From Actinoalloteichus hoggarensis (GTDB lineage: Bacteria; Actinomycetota; Actinomycetes; Mycobacteriales; Pseudonocardiaceae), in the NCBI RefSeq assembly GCF_002234535.1, contig NZ_CP022521.1:4960001-5024000 (forward strand): 64,000 nucleotides of DNA, in the 5' to 3' direction. Below, piece by piece: positions 53,812 to 61,420 of the stretch. A program made the position numbers and the translations under genes. The notes beneath the pieces are model-generated. The model searched no databases. It was given only the letters and a program-made list of their open reading frames with translations, and was not told where the DNA came from. The stretch's first letter is position 1; every line of letters begins with the position of its first letter.

Positions 53812-55166
53812 CAGCGTTCAACGCCTTCCTGTTCCTGCGCCGTCTCTCGAATCAGGCCCGTCTCGCAGCCCGTGATCGTCTCCTGGACCTCGGCGACCTG
53901 GGCGGCCTCGTCGAACTCGAAGGTCAGCGCCGCGACACAGCGCTCGTACTTGTCGACCAGCTCCGCCTCGTCCCGCGCTCCGACGACGATCTCGGCGAGG
54001 GTGAAGCTGTAGCTGTCCTGGCCGACCTGCTCGGACAGCCGCGCCCCCTCCACCGCCGTCGGCCGCACGACGACGCCGGGGATCTCCTGTTCGACGCGGT
54101 CCAGCTCCTCGCGCGTGGGGCCGCGGCGGAGGACCCCGTCGGCGAACCGGCGGTGGTACCACTTCGCGGCGATGCCGTACTCGCCGAGGCCGCGAGGCAG
54201 CCGAGGATCCTCCCCGAGGGCCAACGCCAGCATGCAGTGATGGTTGGGCGCCCCGTCGACGTGGTCGAAGAGGACGGCATGCGACTGCGAGTGCCTACTG
54301 TTGATCTCCAACAGGCCGATCTCGTCCGTGTCGGGATCGTAGAAGTACTCGATGCTGAAGGTCGCGTTGTCCAGGCCGATGTGCCGCATCACCCGCGTGG
54401 AGATGTCGGCCAGTCGCCGCTGCACCGAGTCGGGCAGCTGCGACGGGTACTGGTGCCGCAGGAAGCAGGAGCTGTCGGGGTAGTCGACGGAGTCCAGCGT
54501 CCCGTAGATCACGACGTCGCCGCCGCACCCGTAACCCTCCACCGCCACCTGCACCCCGCGCAGCGCCTCCTCCGCCAGGATCGCCCGGCCCCCGACGGCG
54601 GCGATCTCCGGCGGCAGCGACACCTGCGCGAGGATGTGCTCGAAGGGTTCGCCCACCCGGCCGATGCCCCGGCCGATCCGCTCCACGGCCTGCCGGAACT
54701 CTGCGTCGTCGTCGACCTTGAAGGCGAGTTCGGAGGAGAAGGACTTCACCGGCTTCAACCACATCGGATATCGCAGCTCGGCGGGCGGACGGTCGTCCGA
54801 GGGCGAGACCAGGGCGAAACGCGGATGCTCGTCGATGACCTTCTGCTGCTCCAGCCTGCTCCAGTACTTGTGCTCGCACTTGAGCACCGAGGTGAGGTCG
54901 GCGCCGCGCGTGCCGAAACGCCTGGCGAGGATGGGGACCATGGTGCTCACGGGGAAGTCCCAGAACCCGACGATCGCGTCGATCGAGCCGTCGAACTCGG
55001 TCAGGACGCGCTCCGCCCTCGCGAGCAGGTCCGCGACGGGGATCTCACCGTGCTGCAACTCCTCGATGCACAGCAGCGGGTGAAACCGGTATCGCTCGGC
55101 GGAGGGAACCGCACGCAGCACGTCGTGGTTCTCCTCGTCGAGCCCGATGACGAAGATGTTCAGCAT
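53811..55166 (-). CDS. ATP-grasp ligase (L-amino acid ligase-like)
   Basis: 451 residues. ATP-grasp features: N-terminal pre-grasp domain MLNIFVIGLDEENHDVLRAV, LKCEHKYWSRLEQQKVIDEH near residue 100, MWLKPVKSFSSELAFKVDD with the ATP-Lys, VQVAVEGYGCGGDVVIYG, and FSIEYFYDPDTDEIGLLEINSRHSQSH with Mg2+-binding Glu and Asn. Such enzymes join a carboxylate to an amine through an acyl-phosphate. With the downstream S15 hydrolase it could form a dipeptide or amide-forming pathway. ATG 55166. No peptide precursor gene was found next to it. Confidence 0.92.
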   Translation of the reverse strand: MLNIFVIGLDEENHDVLRAVPSAERYRFHPLLCIEELQHGEIPVADLLARAERVLTEFDGSIDAIVGFWDFPVSTMVPILARRFGTRGADLTSVLKCEHKYWSRLEQQKVIDEHPRFALVSPSDDRPPAELRYPMWLKPVKSFSSELAFKVDDDAEFRQAVERIGRGIGRVGEPFEHILAQVSLPPEIAAVGGRAILAEEALRGVQVAVEGYGCGGDVVIYGTLDSVDYPDSSCFLRHQYPSQLPDSVQRRLADISTRVMRHIGLDNATFSIEYFYDPDTDEIGLLEINSRHSQSHAVLFDHVDGAPNHHCMLALALGEDPRLPRGLGEYGIAAKWYHRRFADGVLRRGPTREELDRVEQEIPGVVVRPTAVEGARLSEQVGQDSYSFTLAEIVVGARDEAELVDKYERCVAALTFEFDEAAQVAEVQETITGCETGLIRETAQEQEGVER

Positions 55167-55515
55167 GACCGCAGGCACCTGCCTCTCCGGGTTCGTCCTT
55201 GAAGAGTCCTCACCCGATGCGGTGGCTAAACCTGATCGGCCGATTCCGTCGCCGAGACCGCGGTGCCCGCCGGCCGGTCCAGCCGTGCGGACCGCCCGCG
55301 CATCCGACGTCACCACCGGCCCGACCCCGGGCCGCCCGCCTGCCGCCGAGGCCGGCCCCGACGGCTCTCCGGGCAGCGACGTCCCCTCGGCCCGATGACT
55401 CCCCGGCACCGACAGCCCTGGCGCCGCCGACCCTCGGGCCCCCGATGACCAGCGCGAACACAAGCCGACGGCCGGCGGGGGCGTGGACAGGCTCGAAGGC
55501 GGGAACCCCGCCGCC
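55167..55515. other. Divergent promoter region
   Basis: About 350 bases between the ATP-grasp gene (minus) and the MSMEG_6728-like gene (plus). No supported gene; the A+T-richer 55190-55235 stretch is the likely minus-strand promoter. Confidence 0.4.
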
Positions 55516-56817
55516 GTGCAGACCTTCCTGCCGTGTGTGGACTTCGACGACTGCGCCGCCGTGCTGGACACGCGACGGCTCGGCAGGCAGCGTGTCGAGG
55601 TGCTCCAGATCCTGCGGGCCCTGACCTGGCCGGGCTACGGCTGGAAGCACCACCCGGCGGTCGCGATGTGGCGGGGCTTCACCAGGGCACTGGTCTGCTA
55701 CGGCGTCACGGTCTGTGAGCACTGGCGGTCGCTCGGCGGGCGGGACACCGTGCTGCCGCAGCTGCTCAGATTCACCGGCGGCGTACGCGACGAGCAGTGG
55801 CGGCTGGCCGAGTCCGGCATGCTCCCGCCCTGGCTGGGCATGCCCGCGCTGCATGTCTCGCACCGCTCCGCGCTGGTCGGCAAGGACCCGGAGCACTACC
55901 GCCCGGTGTTCCCGGAGGCCGAGGCGGGCCTGCCCTACGTGTGGCCGCGCCCGCTCTTCCCACACTGGCCGCTGCGCCGCGGCCACGCCGACGCGGCGAC
56001 CCGCAGACAGGCCGCCGTCCTGCTCGCGGAGCCCGTGCTGCCCTTGGAGACGGACTGGATCGTCGCGCGGCTCGGCGCCCGGCGGGACGCGGACTTCGTC
56101 GGGTCGCCCGAGGACTGCGACCTGCTGGCGGTGTACGCGGGGCTGCGTACGGCGGGCCGGACGCTGTGGCTGTCCCGCCGGACCGGCGAGCCGGACTCCG
56201 TGGTGCCCGCGATCCGACCGCACCGCAGGCTGGCGGGCGACGCCGCGGGCTCCTCCCCCGCCGCCCGCGTCGGACGGCAGCCCGGCCCCGTCGAGCAGGC
56301 CGCCGAGGCCGCCGAGTGGCGCGAGCAGGTCGAGTTCCTGTTCCACACGCTGCCCGCCCGGCGCCCGCAGGCCGAACCCGCGCCGGGTGAGCTGACCCCG
56401 GTGGAGACGACGGCCTCGCTGATCGGCCCGGTGCCTCCCGACGTCGGACTGGTCGTGCTGGCCGACCCGCCGCATGTCTGGGCGGGCGAGACGTATCCGA
56501 CCCCGGAGCAGGCCCGCGCGCCCCGACGCGCCGCCGACACCCGCCCCCGAGCCGCCCGCCGCCGAGGCGAGCAGGGGGCCGCCGGGCGACCGCTGAGCCC
56601 CGTCGACGCGGGCGGCCCCGGCTCGCTGCGGGTCCTGGCCTCCCCCGAGGCTGATCACGACGAGCCCGCGACGGTCGAGCGCCCGCACCCCGGAGATCGA
56701 GAGGCGACGTCGGTCACCGCCCGGCGCGCGGACGTCGACGCCGTCGACCCGTCGGCTCCCGGCCGTCCGCCGGTGGACCTCCCGGTGCTGCGACTCCGGC
56801 CGGTGTCCGCCGACTGA
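55516..56817 (+). CDS. MSMEG_6728-family protein (pyrimidine-dimer glycosylase-like)
   Basis: 433 residues from GTG 55516. The N-terminus VQTFLPCVDFDDCAAVLDTRRLGRQRVEVLQILRAL and HHPAVAMWRGFTRALVCYG match MSMEG_6728-type proteins with a Pyr_excise-like (PF03013) fold; family members usually start MQTFLP, the reason for this start over GTG 55483. The conserved domain covers about 190 residues; the remaining 240 are an actinomycete-specific, partly disordered extension (RRPQAEPAPGEL, then VGLVVLADPPHVWAGETYP). Endonuclease activity is not established. Confidence 0.8.
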   Translation: MQTFLPCVDFDDCAAVLDTRRLGRQRVEVLQILRALTWPGYGWKHHPAVAMWRGFTRALVCYGVTVCEHWRSLGGRDTVLPQLLRFTGGVRDEQWRLAESGMLPPWLGMPALHVSHRSALVGKDPEHYRPVFPEAEAGLPYVWPRPLFPHWPLRRGHADAATRRQAAVLLAEPVLPLETDWIVARLGARRDADFVGSPEDCDLLAVYAGLRTAGRTLWLSRRTGEPDSVVPAIRPHRRLAGDAAGSSPAARVGRQPGPVEQAAEAAEWREQVEFLFHTLPARRPQAEPAPGELTPVETTASLIGPVPPDVGLVVLADPPHVWAGETYPTPEQARAPRRAADTRPRAARRRGEQGAAGRPLSPVDAGGPGSLRVLASPEADHDEPATVERPHPGDREATSVTARRADVDAVDPSAPGRPPVDLPVLRLRPVSAD

Positions 56818-57190
56818 GTCGGGGCACGAGAGCCCGCCGGCCTCCGCACCGAGCCGAACCTGGTGCCCGGCTCCGGCCGGTCGCCTCGGTGCCGTCGGCG
56901 ACTTGACGGCAGCGGGGACGTGGCCTGCCGGCCTCGGCGACGGTTCGGCGGACACCGGCAGGGTCGGAACGCAAGAGGGAGAACACCGGCTGGATCGCTC
57001 GACAGACGCCGACTTTAGTCAGGAAGCCTGCTCATGACACGAGCGCAGAAGACAGGCCGCTCGACCAGATATCCGACCTCAGGAGCCGCGAAACCGCGCC
57101 TGCCCGCTGCGCCTGTCCCCGCTGCGGCGGCGATTCGGCAGGCCGACGTGCCTGCGGGGCGTCCTGTCCATCGCCCAGACGCGGAAGCGC
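56818..57190. other. Intergenic region, no gene seen
   Basis: About 370 bases between two convergent genes. No gene recognised; CGGTGCCGTCGGCGAC-type inverted repeats may be terminators. Confidence 0.4.
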
Positions 57191-57950
57191 TCAGCAGGCG
57201 TCGACGACCGCGGACACGGCGGGCGGAATGTCGTGATCGAGCCGGAAGACGTTCTTCGGGCCGTAGACGGCCTTGATCTCGGCGAGTCGCCGAGAGGCCG
57301 CCGGGTCGTGGGCGGAGGGCACCTCGCTGCCCGCGTTCTCCCCGTTCATGAAGTTGCGCAGCCTGCCGCCGGTGCTCCACGGCGCGACCGCGTCGAAGAC
57401 GCGCCGGTGGGCGGGCCGGATGTCGGCGATGTCCGCGCGTTCCCGGCGGGAGACCACGTTGAACAGGAAGCGCGCGTCCCGGTTGCCCACCGCGTTGCCG
57501 CAGGCGGGCGGGTGCGCGAGCCGCCCGCCCAGGTGACGCAGCTCGAACAGGTGCGGTACCACTGTGTGCGGCGGCACCGCCCCGAGGATCGCGTGCACGG
57601 CGTCGGCGTCCAGGTCGCCGAGCAGGGCGGTGCCCGCCTCGATGGAGCCGGGGAACGGCGGATCGCCGTAGATGGAGCCCGCCTCGGTGAAGGGCAGTTC
57701 GCGGAGGGTGTCGTCGGCCGGGCCCAGTGCCCGCAGCGGGGCGACCAGCCGGTCGGCGTCGGCGAGGTCGTCCGCGGAGTGGGCGATGCGAATATGAACG
57801 GCCTCCCGGCCGCGCAGCTCCGCCGGGAACACGGGGGAGTCCGGGCAGGACAGCTGCGCGATCGACGAGCTGATCCCGTCCGGCACCGTGGCGGTCCAGC
57901 GGAGGTAGGCCGCCAGGGCGCCACCACGGGGATCAGCAGACGGCGCCGGA
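57191..57950 (-). pseudogene. 3' half of a berberine-bridge (FAD-binding) oxidoreductase gene
   Basis: About 245 residues with the C-terminal substrate domain and BBE motif of FAD-linked oxidoreductases: LRWTATVPDG, HIRIAHSADDLADADRLVAPLRAL, AVPPHTVVPHLFELRHLGGRLA, and the end KAVYGPKNVFRLDHDIPP. The N-terminal FAD-binding half (with the flavin-linking His and Cys) is absent: the frame is closed by an upstream TGA near 57953 and the MarR gene lies just beyond. A GTG inside could still initiate a shorter product from 57886, but an enzyme without its FAD domain should be inactive. Confidence 0.75.
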
Positions 57951-58020
57951 CCATCCCGCGGCGGTCACTTCGACCGGTGGGTGCGACGCCACACCGGGAG
58001 GGACGGGGACCACGCCGCCG

Positions 58021-58470
58021 CTACGACTCGCTGACGACTCCCTCCAACACGTGCCGTAGCGCGATGACCCGATCCCGGCCGAATCGAAGTACCCAGTCCC
58101 GTTCGATGTCGCCGAGGATGCGAGCGGCGGCGAGCCGACCCGCCCTGCCCCGCGCGGTGAGTCGGATGATCTTCGCGCGTCGGTCGTCCGGAGCGGGAAC
58201 CCGCTCGAGACAGCCGAGCTGTTCGAGCTCACCGATCATCTCACCGACGCCCTGTTTGGTGACTCCCGACCGGTCGGCGAGGTCGGTGAGCCTGCTCCCC
58301 TCGTCGTCGATGAGCCGGAAGATCTCGCCGTGCTTGTAGCGGAGGTCCCCGAAACCCTCGTCGGCCATGCGCTCGTGAAGGAGTCGCGACGTCCGGTCCT
58401 TGACCCCGGTGAGCAGGGACGGCAGCGGCGGACCGGGCACGGCGTCCGCGGCGCCCTCGGGTGCGCTCAT
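58021..58470 (-). CDS. MarR-family transcriptional regulator
   Basis: 149 residues. Winged helix: YKHGEIFRLIDDEGSRLTDLADRSGVTKQGVGEMIGELEQLGCLERVPAPDDRRAKIIRLT, including the DDRR wing signature. Only about 70 bases separate it from the truncated oxidoreductase gene downstream on the same strand, suggesting the regulator originally controlled that gene. ATG 58470. Confidence 0.92.
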   Translation of the reverse strand: MSAPEGAADAVPGPPLPSLLTGVKDRTSRLLHERMADEGFGDLRYKHGEIFRLIDDEGSRLTDLADRSGVTKQGVGEMIGELEQLGCLERVPAPDDRRAKIIRLTARGRAGRLAAARILGDIERDWVLRFGRDRVIALRHVLEGVVSES

Positions 58471-58718
58471 ACCGCTCGGTCTCCCTACACCGCCCGGGCC
58501 TTACATCCTACGCGCGCGATCACCGGGAACCGCGATGCCGAGACTCTCGGCAGGAGACGAACGAGCAGGACAGCGCCCGACCGAAGACGGCGACCGGCGG
58601 CGGCCGCCGTCCCGGCGAACACCGAGACACCGCGAGCACGCCCCCGCCCCGCTCGACCACCCTCCGGCGACGCCGTCGACGGGTCTTCGGCGACGGATCA
58701 CCCGGGCGTCACGGGTCG

Positions 58719-59561
58719 TCAGGTCGCGACGGTCCCCGCCCGCCGCATCGTCGCCTCGATGCCGTCGAGCAGGACGGCGAGCCCGGTCTCGACGCTCACG
58801 CGCGCCTCGGCCTCCAGGTACGGCATGTCCCCGGCGCCCGGGCCGGCCACCGGTCCCGACGCCCCCGCCTCCCGTGCGCTCGCGGCCTGGAACGCGGCGA
58901 GCGCGGGGAAGCGCTCGGCGAAGTCGGGGGCGAACTCGGGCAGCAGCGTCGAGCGATCGCGCCACCAGTCCTCGTCGGACACCCCGGTCGCCGCAGGCGC
59001 CTGCCGAGCCTCGGCGATCGTGTTCGCCGAACCCCGGACGAAGTGGAACAGCGTCGCCACGATCCCCTGCAGCTCGCGGGCGCCGAGGCCGGTCGGGGCC
59101 AGGCCGCGCAGCAGTGTCTCCAGCACGCGGTACTCGTTCGGCCCGAGCACCGGCCGCGCCTGCGAGACCCGCAGGGCCCAGGAGTGGCGGACGAGGCAGG
59201 CCAGGAGCTCGTCGACCCAGTCGACGACGGCGGATCGCCAACCGACGTCCGCCGGGTCCGGCACCGGGCCGGTGAACAGCTCGGCGAGCACCCGGTCGTA
59301 CATCAGGTCGACCAGTTCGCTCTTGTTGGGCACATAGGTGTAGAGCGCCATGGCCGTGCGGCCGAGTCGATTCCCGACCGAGCGCATCGACAGCGCCTGC
59401 ATCCCCTCGGCGTCGGCGACGGCGATCGCCGCGTCCACGATCGCGTCGACGCTCAACGCGGGCTTCGGCCCCGGTCCCGTCCTCGGCGACGGCTGGGCGT
59501 CGGTTCGCCACAGCAGCGCCATCGAGCGACGGGCGTCGCCCTGTCCGGCGTAGAACACCAC
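58719..59561 (-). CDS. TetR-family regulator (TetR_C, large form)
   Basis: 280 residues. N-terminal HTH: ALSVDAIVDAAIAVADAEGMQALSMRSVGNRLGRTAMALYTYVPNKSELVDLMYDRVL. The C-terminal domain (RVLETLLRGLAPTGLGARELQGIVATLFHFVRG) is of the TetR_C tetracycline-repressor-like group. GTG 59561 has AAGGAG six bases upstream; an ATG at 59522 without a Shine-Dalgarno site is the alternative. The promoter region contains two copies of a palindromic operator, one overlapping its own ribosome-binding site; likely autorepressor and repressor of the divergent SIP gene. Confidence 0.9.
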   Translation of the reverse strand: MVFYAGQGDARRSMALLWRTDAQPSPRTGPGPKPALSVDAIVDAAIAVADAEGMQALSMRSVGNRLGRTAMALYTYVPNKSELVDLMYDRVLAELFTGPVPDPADVGWRSAVVDWVDELLACLVRHSWALRVSQARPVLGPNEYRVLETLLRGLAPTGLGARELQGIVATLFHFVRGSANTIAEARQAPAATGVSDEDWWRDRSTLLPEFAPDFAERFPALAAFQAASAREAGASGPVAGPGAGDMPYLEAEARVSVETGLAVLLDGIEATMRRAGTVAT

Positions 59562-59569
59562 TTGCGACT

Positions 59570-59618
59570 CCTTACAGCATAAAGTAATCTTCGCCCGGCA
59601 TCTCTTTACAGCATAAAG
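59570..59618. promoter_or_regulatory. Two TetR-type operators (CTTTA-CAGCA-TAAAG)
   Basis: Perfect palindrome CTTTACAGCATAAAG at 59604-59618 and a one-mismatch copy CCTTACAGCATAAAG at 59570-59584, 34 bp centre to centre. The second overlaps the ribosome-binding region of the tetR gene; both lie in the A+T-rich divergent promoter before the siderophore-interacting protein gene. Confidence 0.75.
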
Positions 59619-59790
59619 CCATGGGTCGTGTCCGGAAGTCACTCCTCCCGGTGACCAGCAGAGTCCGGCGTCCGCCGCACAGCGGTCGACGTCGTGGAGC
59701 CACCGAGCAGGCATCACCCCGCCGAGCCGACCGGACGGCGCTCGCGGGCGCCCACGCGACCTCAGACCCCCGAAGCACTGGAGGCATCAC

Positions 59791-60675
59791 GTGACAGCAC
59801 TGCCGATCCGCCATGTCCACGTCACAGACGTGCGACGAATCACCCCTCGGCTGGTGCGCGTCACCTTCGGCGGCGACGACCTCGCCGACCTCGGCCCCGT
59901 CGAGCCCGACCAGCAGGTGAAGCTGTACTTCCCCAGGCCCGGCCAGACCGCGCCCCGGCTGCCGGCCTCGGGCGCCGACGGGGACTTCGTCCGCTGGTAC
60001 CAGGAGTTCACCGCCATCCCCGGGGACGAGCAGCCCTGGCAGCGCAGCTACACGCTGCGCGCCCACCATCCGGAGCGCCGTCGGGTGGACGTCGACTTCG
60101 TCCTGCACGAGCACGCGGGGCCCGCCACCCGCTGGGCGCGGTCCGCGCGGCCGGGCGATGCACTGGCCATGTTCGGCCCCTCGGCCGACTTCGCCCGGCC
60201 GATCCCACTGCGCACGGCCCTCGCCGAGGCCGACGCGGTGCTGCTGGCGGGCGACGAGACGGCCCTGCCCGCGATCGGCTCCCTGCTCGAGTCACTGCCC
60301 GAAGGCACCCGCGCCGTCGCGTATGTCGAGGTCGCCGACGCGGCCGAGGAGCAGCGATTCGACACCCTCGGCGCGGTGACGGTGCACTGGCTGCACCGAG
60401 GCGACGTCCCGCCGGGCCGAAGCGGGCTGCTGCTCGACGCGATCCGAGGCGCCGAGCTGCCCGCCGGTCGACTGCTCGCCTGGCTGGCCTGCGAGGCGAG
60501 CGAGGTGCGGGCACTGCGCAGGCACCTCGTCACCGAACGCGGGCTGCCGAGGCGGTCCGTCGAGTTCACCGGACACTGGCGGCTCGCCCGCACGCAGGAC
60601 GACGCCCCGACCGCGGAGGACCTCGCCGAGGCGCGGGAGAGGCTGGCCGACGCGCAGGCGGCGCGGACCGACTGA
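59791..60675 (+). CDS. Siderophore-interacting protein (FAD-binding ferric-siderophore reductase)
   Basis: 294 residues. FAD_binding_9 domain (RHVHVTDVRRITPRLVRVTF, QQVKLYFPRPG, QRSYTLRAHHPERRRVDVDFVLHEHAGPATRWA) then the SIP NAD(P)H domain (VLLAGDETALPAIGSLLESLP, CEASEVRALRRHLVTERGLPR, TGHWRLAR). Releases iron from ferric siderophores by reduction, in the cytoplasm. GTG 59791 has GGAGG seven bases upstream. Expression is probably controlled by the divergent TetR rather than by an iron box; no obvious DtxR/IdeR site was seen. Confidence 0.92.
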   Translation: MTALPIRHVHVTDVRRITPRLVRVTFGGDDLADLGPVEPDQQVKLYFPRPGQTAPRLPASGADGDFVRWYQEFTAIPGDEQPWQRSYTLRAHHPERRRVDVDFVLHEHAGPATRWARSARPGDALAMFGPSADFARPIPLRTALAEADAVLLAGDETALPAIGSLLESLPEGTRAVAYVEVADAAEEQRFDTLGAVTVHWLHRGDVPPGRSGLLLDAIRGAELPAGRLLAWLACEASEVRALRRHLVTERGLPRRSVEFTGHWRLARTQDDAPTAEDLAEARERLADAQAARTD

Positions 60676-60966
60676 GACGGCAGGCACACGGGCCGCGGGC
60701 CGCGCGTCGACGGCGGCCTCCACGCCCGCTGCTCGCCGCGGCGGCGGTCCGCGCTCGCTCCGGCCGAGACCACGAGCCGCGATGGCGGAAGCGCGACGGC
60801 CCGGCAGGCGGAAGCGTGACGGCCGAGGTGAGGCGTCCGATATGAGATGCGGCGAGGCCGGCGAGCCCCGCCCGCGCTCCCGGCGGCCGGGTCAGGGCGA
60901 CCGAATCGAGACCGCCGACCGGGCCGGGCGATCGACAAGGCCGGCCCGTCAAAATATATTGACCCC
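60676..60966. other. Intergenic region ahead of the small HTH gene
   Basis: About 290 bases with no supported gene; ends in the A+T-rich palindromic promoter at 60948-60963. Confidence 0.4.
60948..60963 (+). promoter_or_regulatory. Palindromic A+T-rich promoter GTCAA-AATATA-TTGAC
   Basis: 16-bp palindrome with arms GTCAA and TTGAC around AATATA; the TATATT inside (60955-60960) would serve as a -10 seven bases before the ATG at 60967. In this G+C-rich genome such a site stands out. It suggests a leaderless, autoregulated promoter for the small HTH protein. Confidence 0.6.
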
Positions 60967-61188
60967 ATGGACCTCGATCGGATCGCGTCGCTGTTGCGCC
61001 AGGCAGGCGAGGACGACCCGCTGGAGGCGCTGGCGGCGACGGCACAGGCCAGGCAGGAACTGGAACGGCTGGAAGCCGTGGAGGTACGGCGGGCCAGAGT
61101 CGCCGGGCGCACCTGGGCGGAGATCGCGGCCGCACTCGGAGTCAGCAAGCAGGCGGTGCACAAGAAGTACCGAGCCGGACTGTTCTGA
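60967..61188 (+). CDS. Small helix-turn-helix protein
   Basis: 73 residues. Helical N-terminus (LDRIASLLRQAGEDDPLEALAATAQARQELERLEAVEVR) and a C-terminal HTH AGRTWAEIAAALGVSKQAVHKKY, similar to sigma-70 region 4/AsnC-type small regulators common in actinomycetes. No Shine-Dalgarno site; leaderless transcription from the palindromic promoter is likely. Confidence 0.82.
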   Translation: MDLDRIASLLRQAGEDDPLEALAATAQARQELERLEAVEVRRARVAGRTWAEIAAALGVSKQAVHKKYRAGLF

Positions 61189-61420
61189 TCCGAGGGAACG
61201 CACGCGGGCGCCCGATCGTCCTGATCGAAAGGTGTCGGACGAACCGGGCGACGAGAAGGCCGGACCGCGTCCGGGCAGTGTGGGACGAAGAGCGACGAGG
61301 CGTGTCCAGGACGGCTGTCGGTACGCACACGAAAACCACGAGGAGTGCTGCTAAAATCTCTTCCCGGCCGCTCGCCGAAGCGCAATGAGGCGCGCAGAGT
61401 AATTTCGATCGTAGTAAGGG
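61189..61420. other. Leader region of helR
   Basis: About 230 bases, unusually A+T-rich near 61330-61420 (GCTAAAATCTC, AGTAATTTCGATCGTAGTAA), the promoter region of the HelR-like gene. I do not see the G-rich inverted repeat known as the rifamycin-associated element. Confidence 0.4.
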
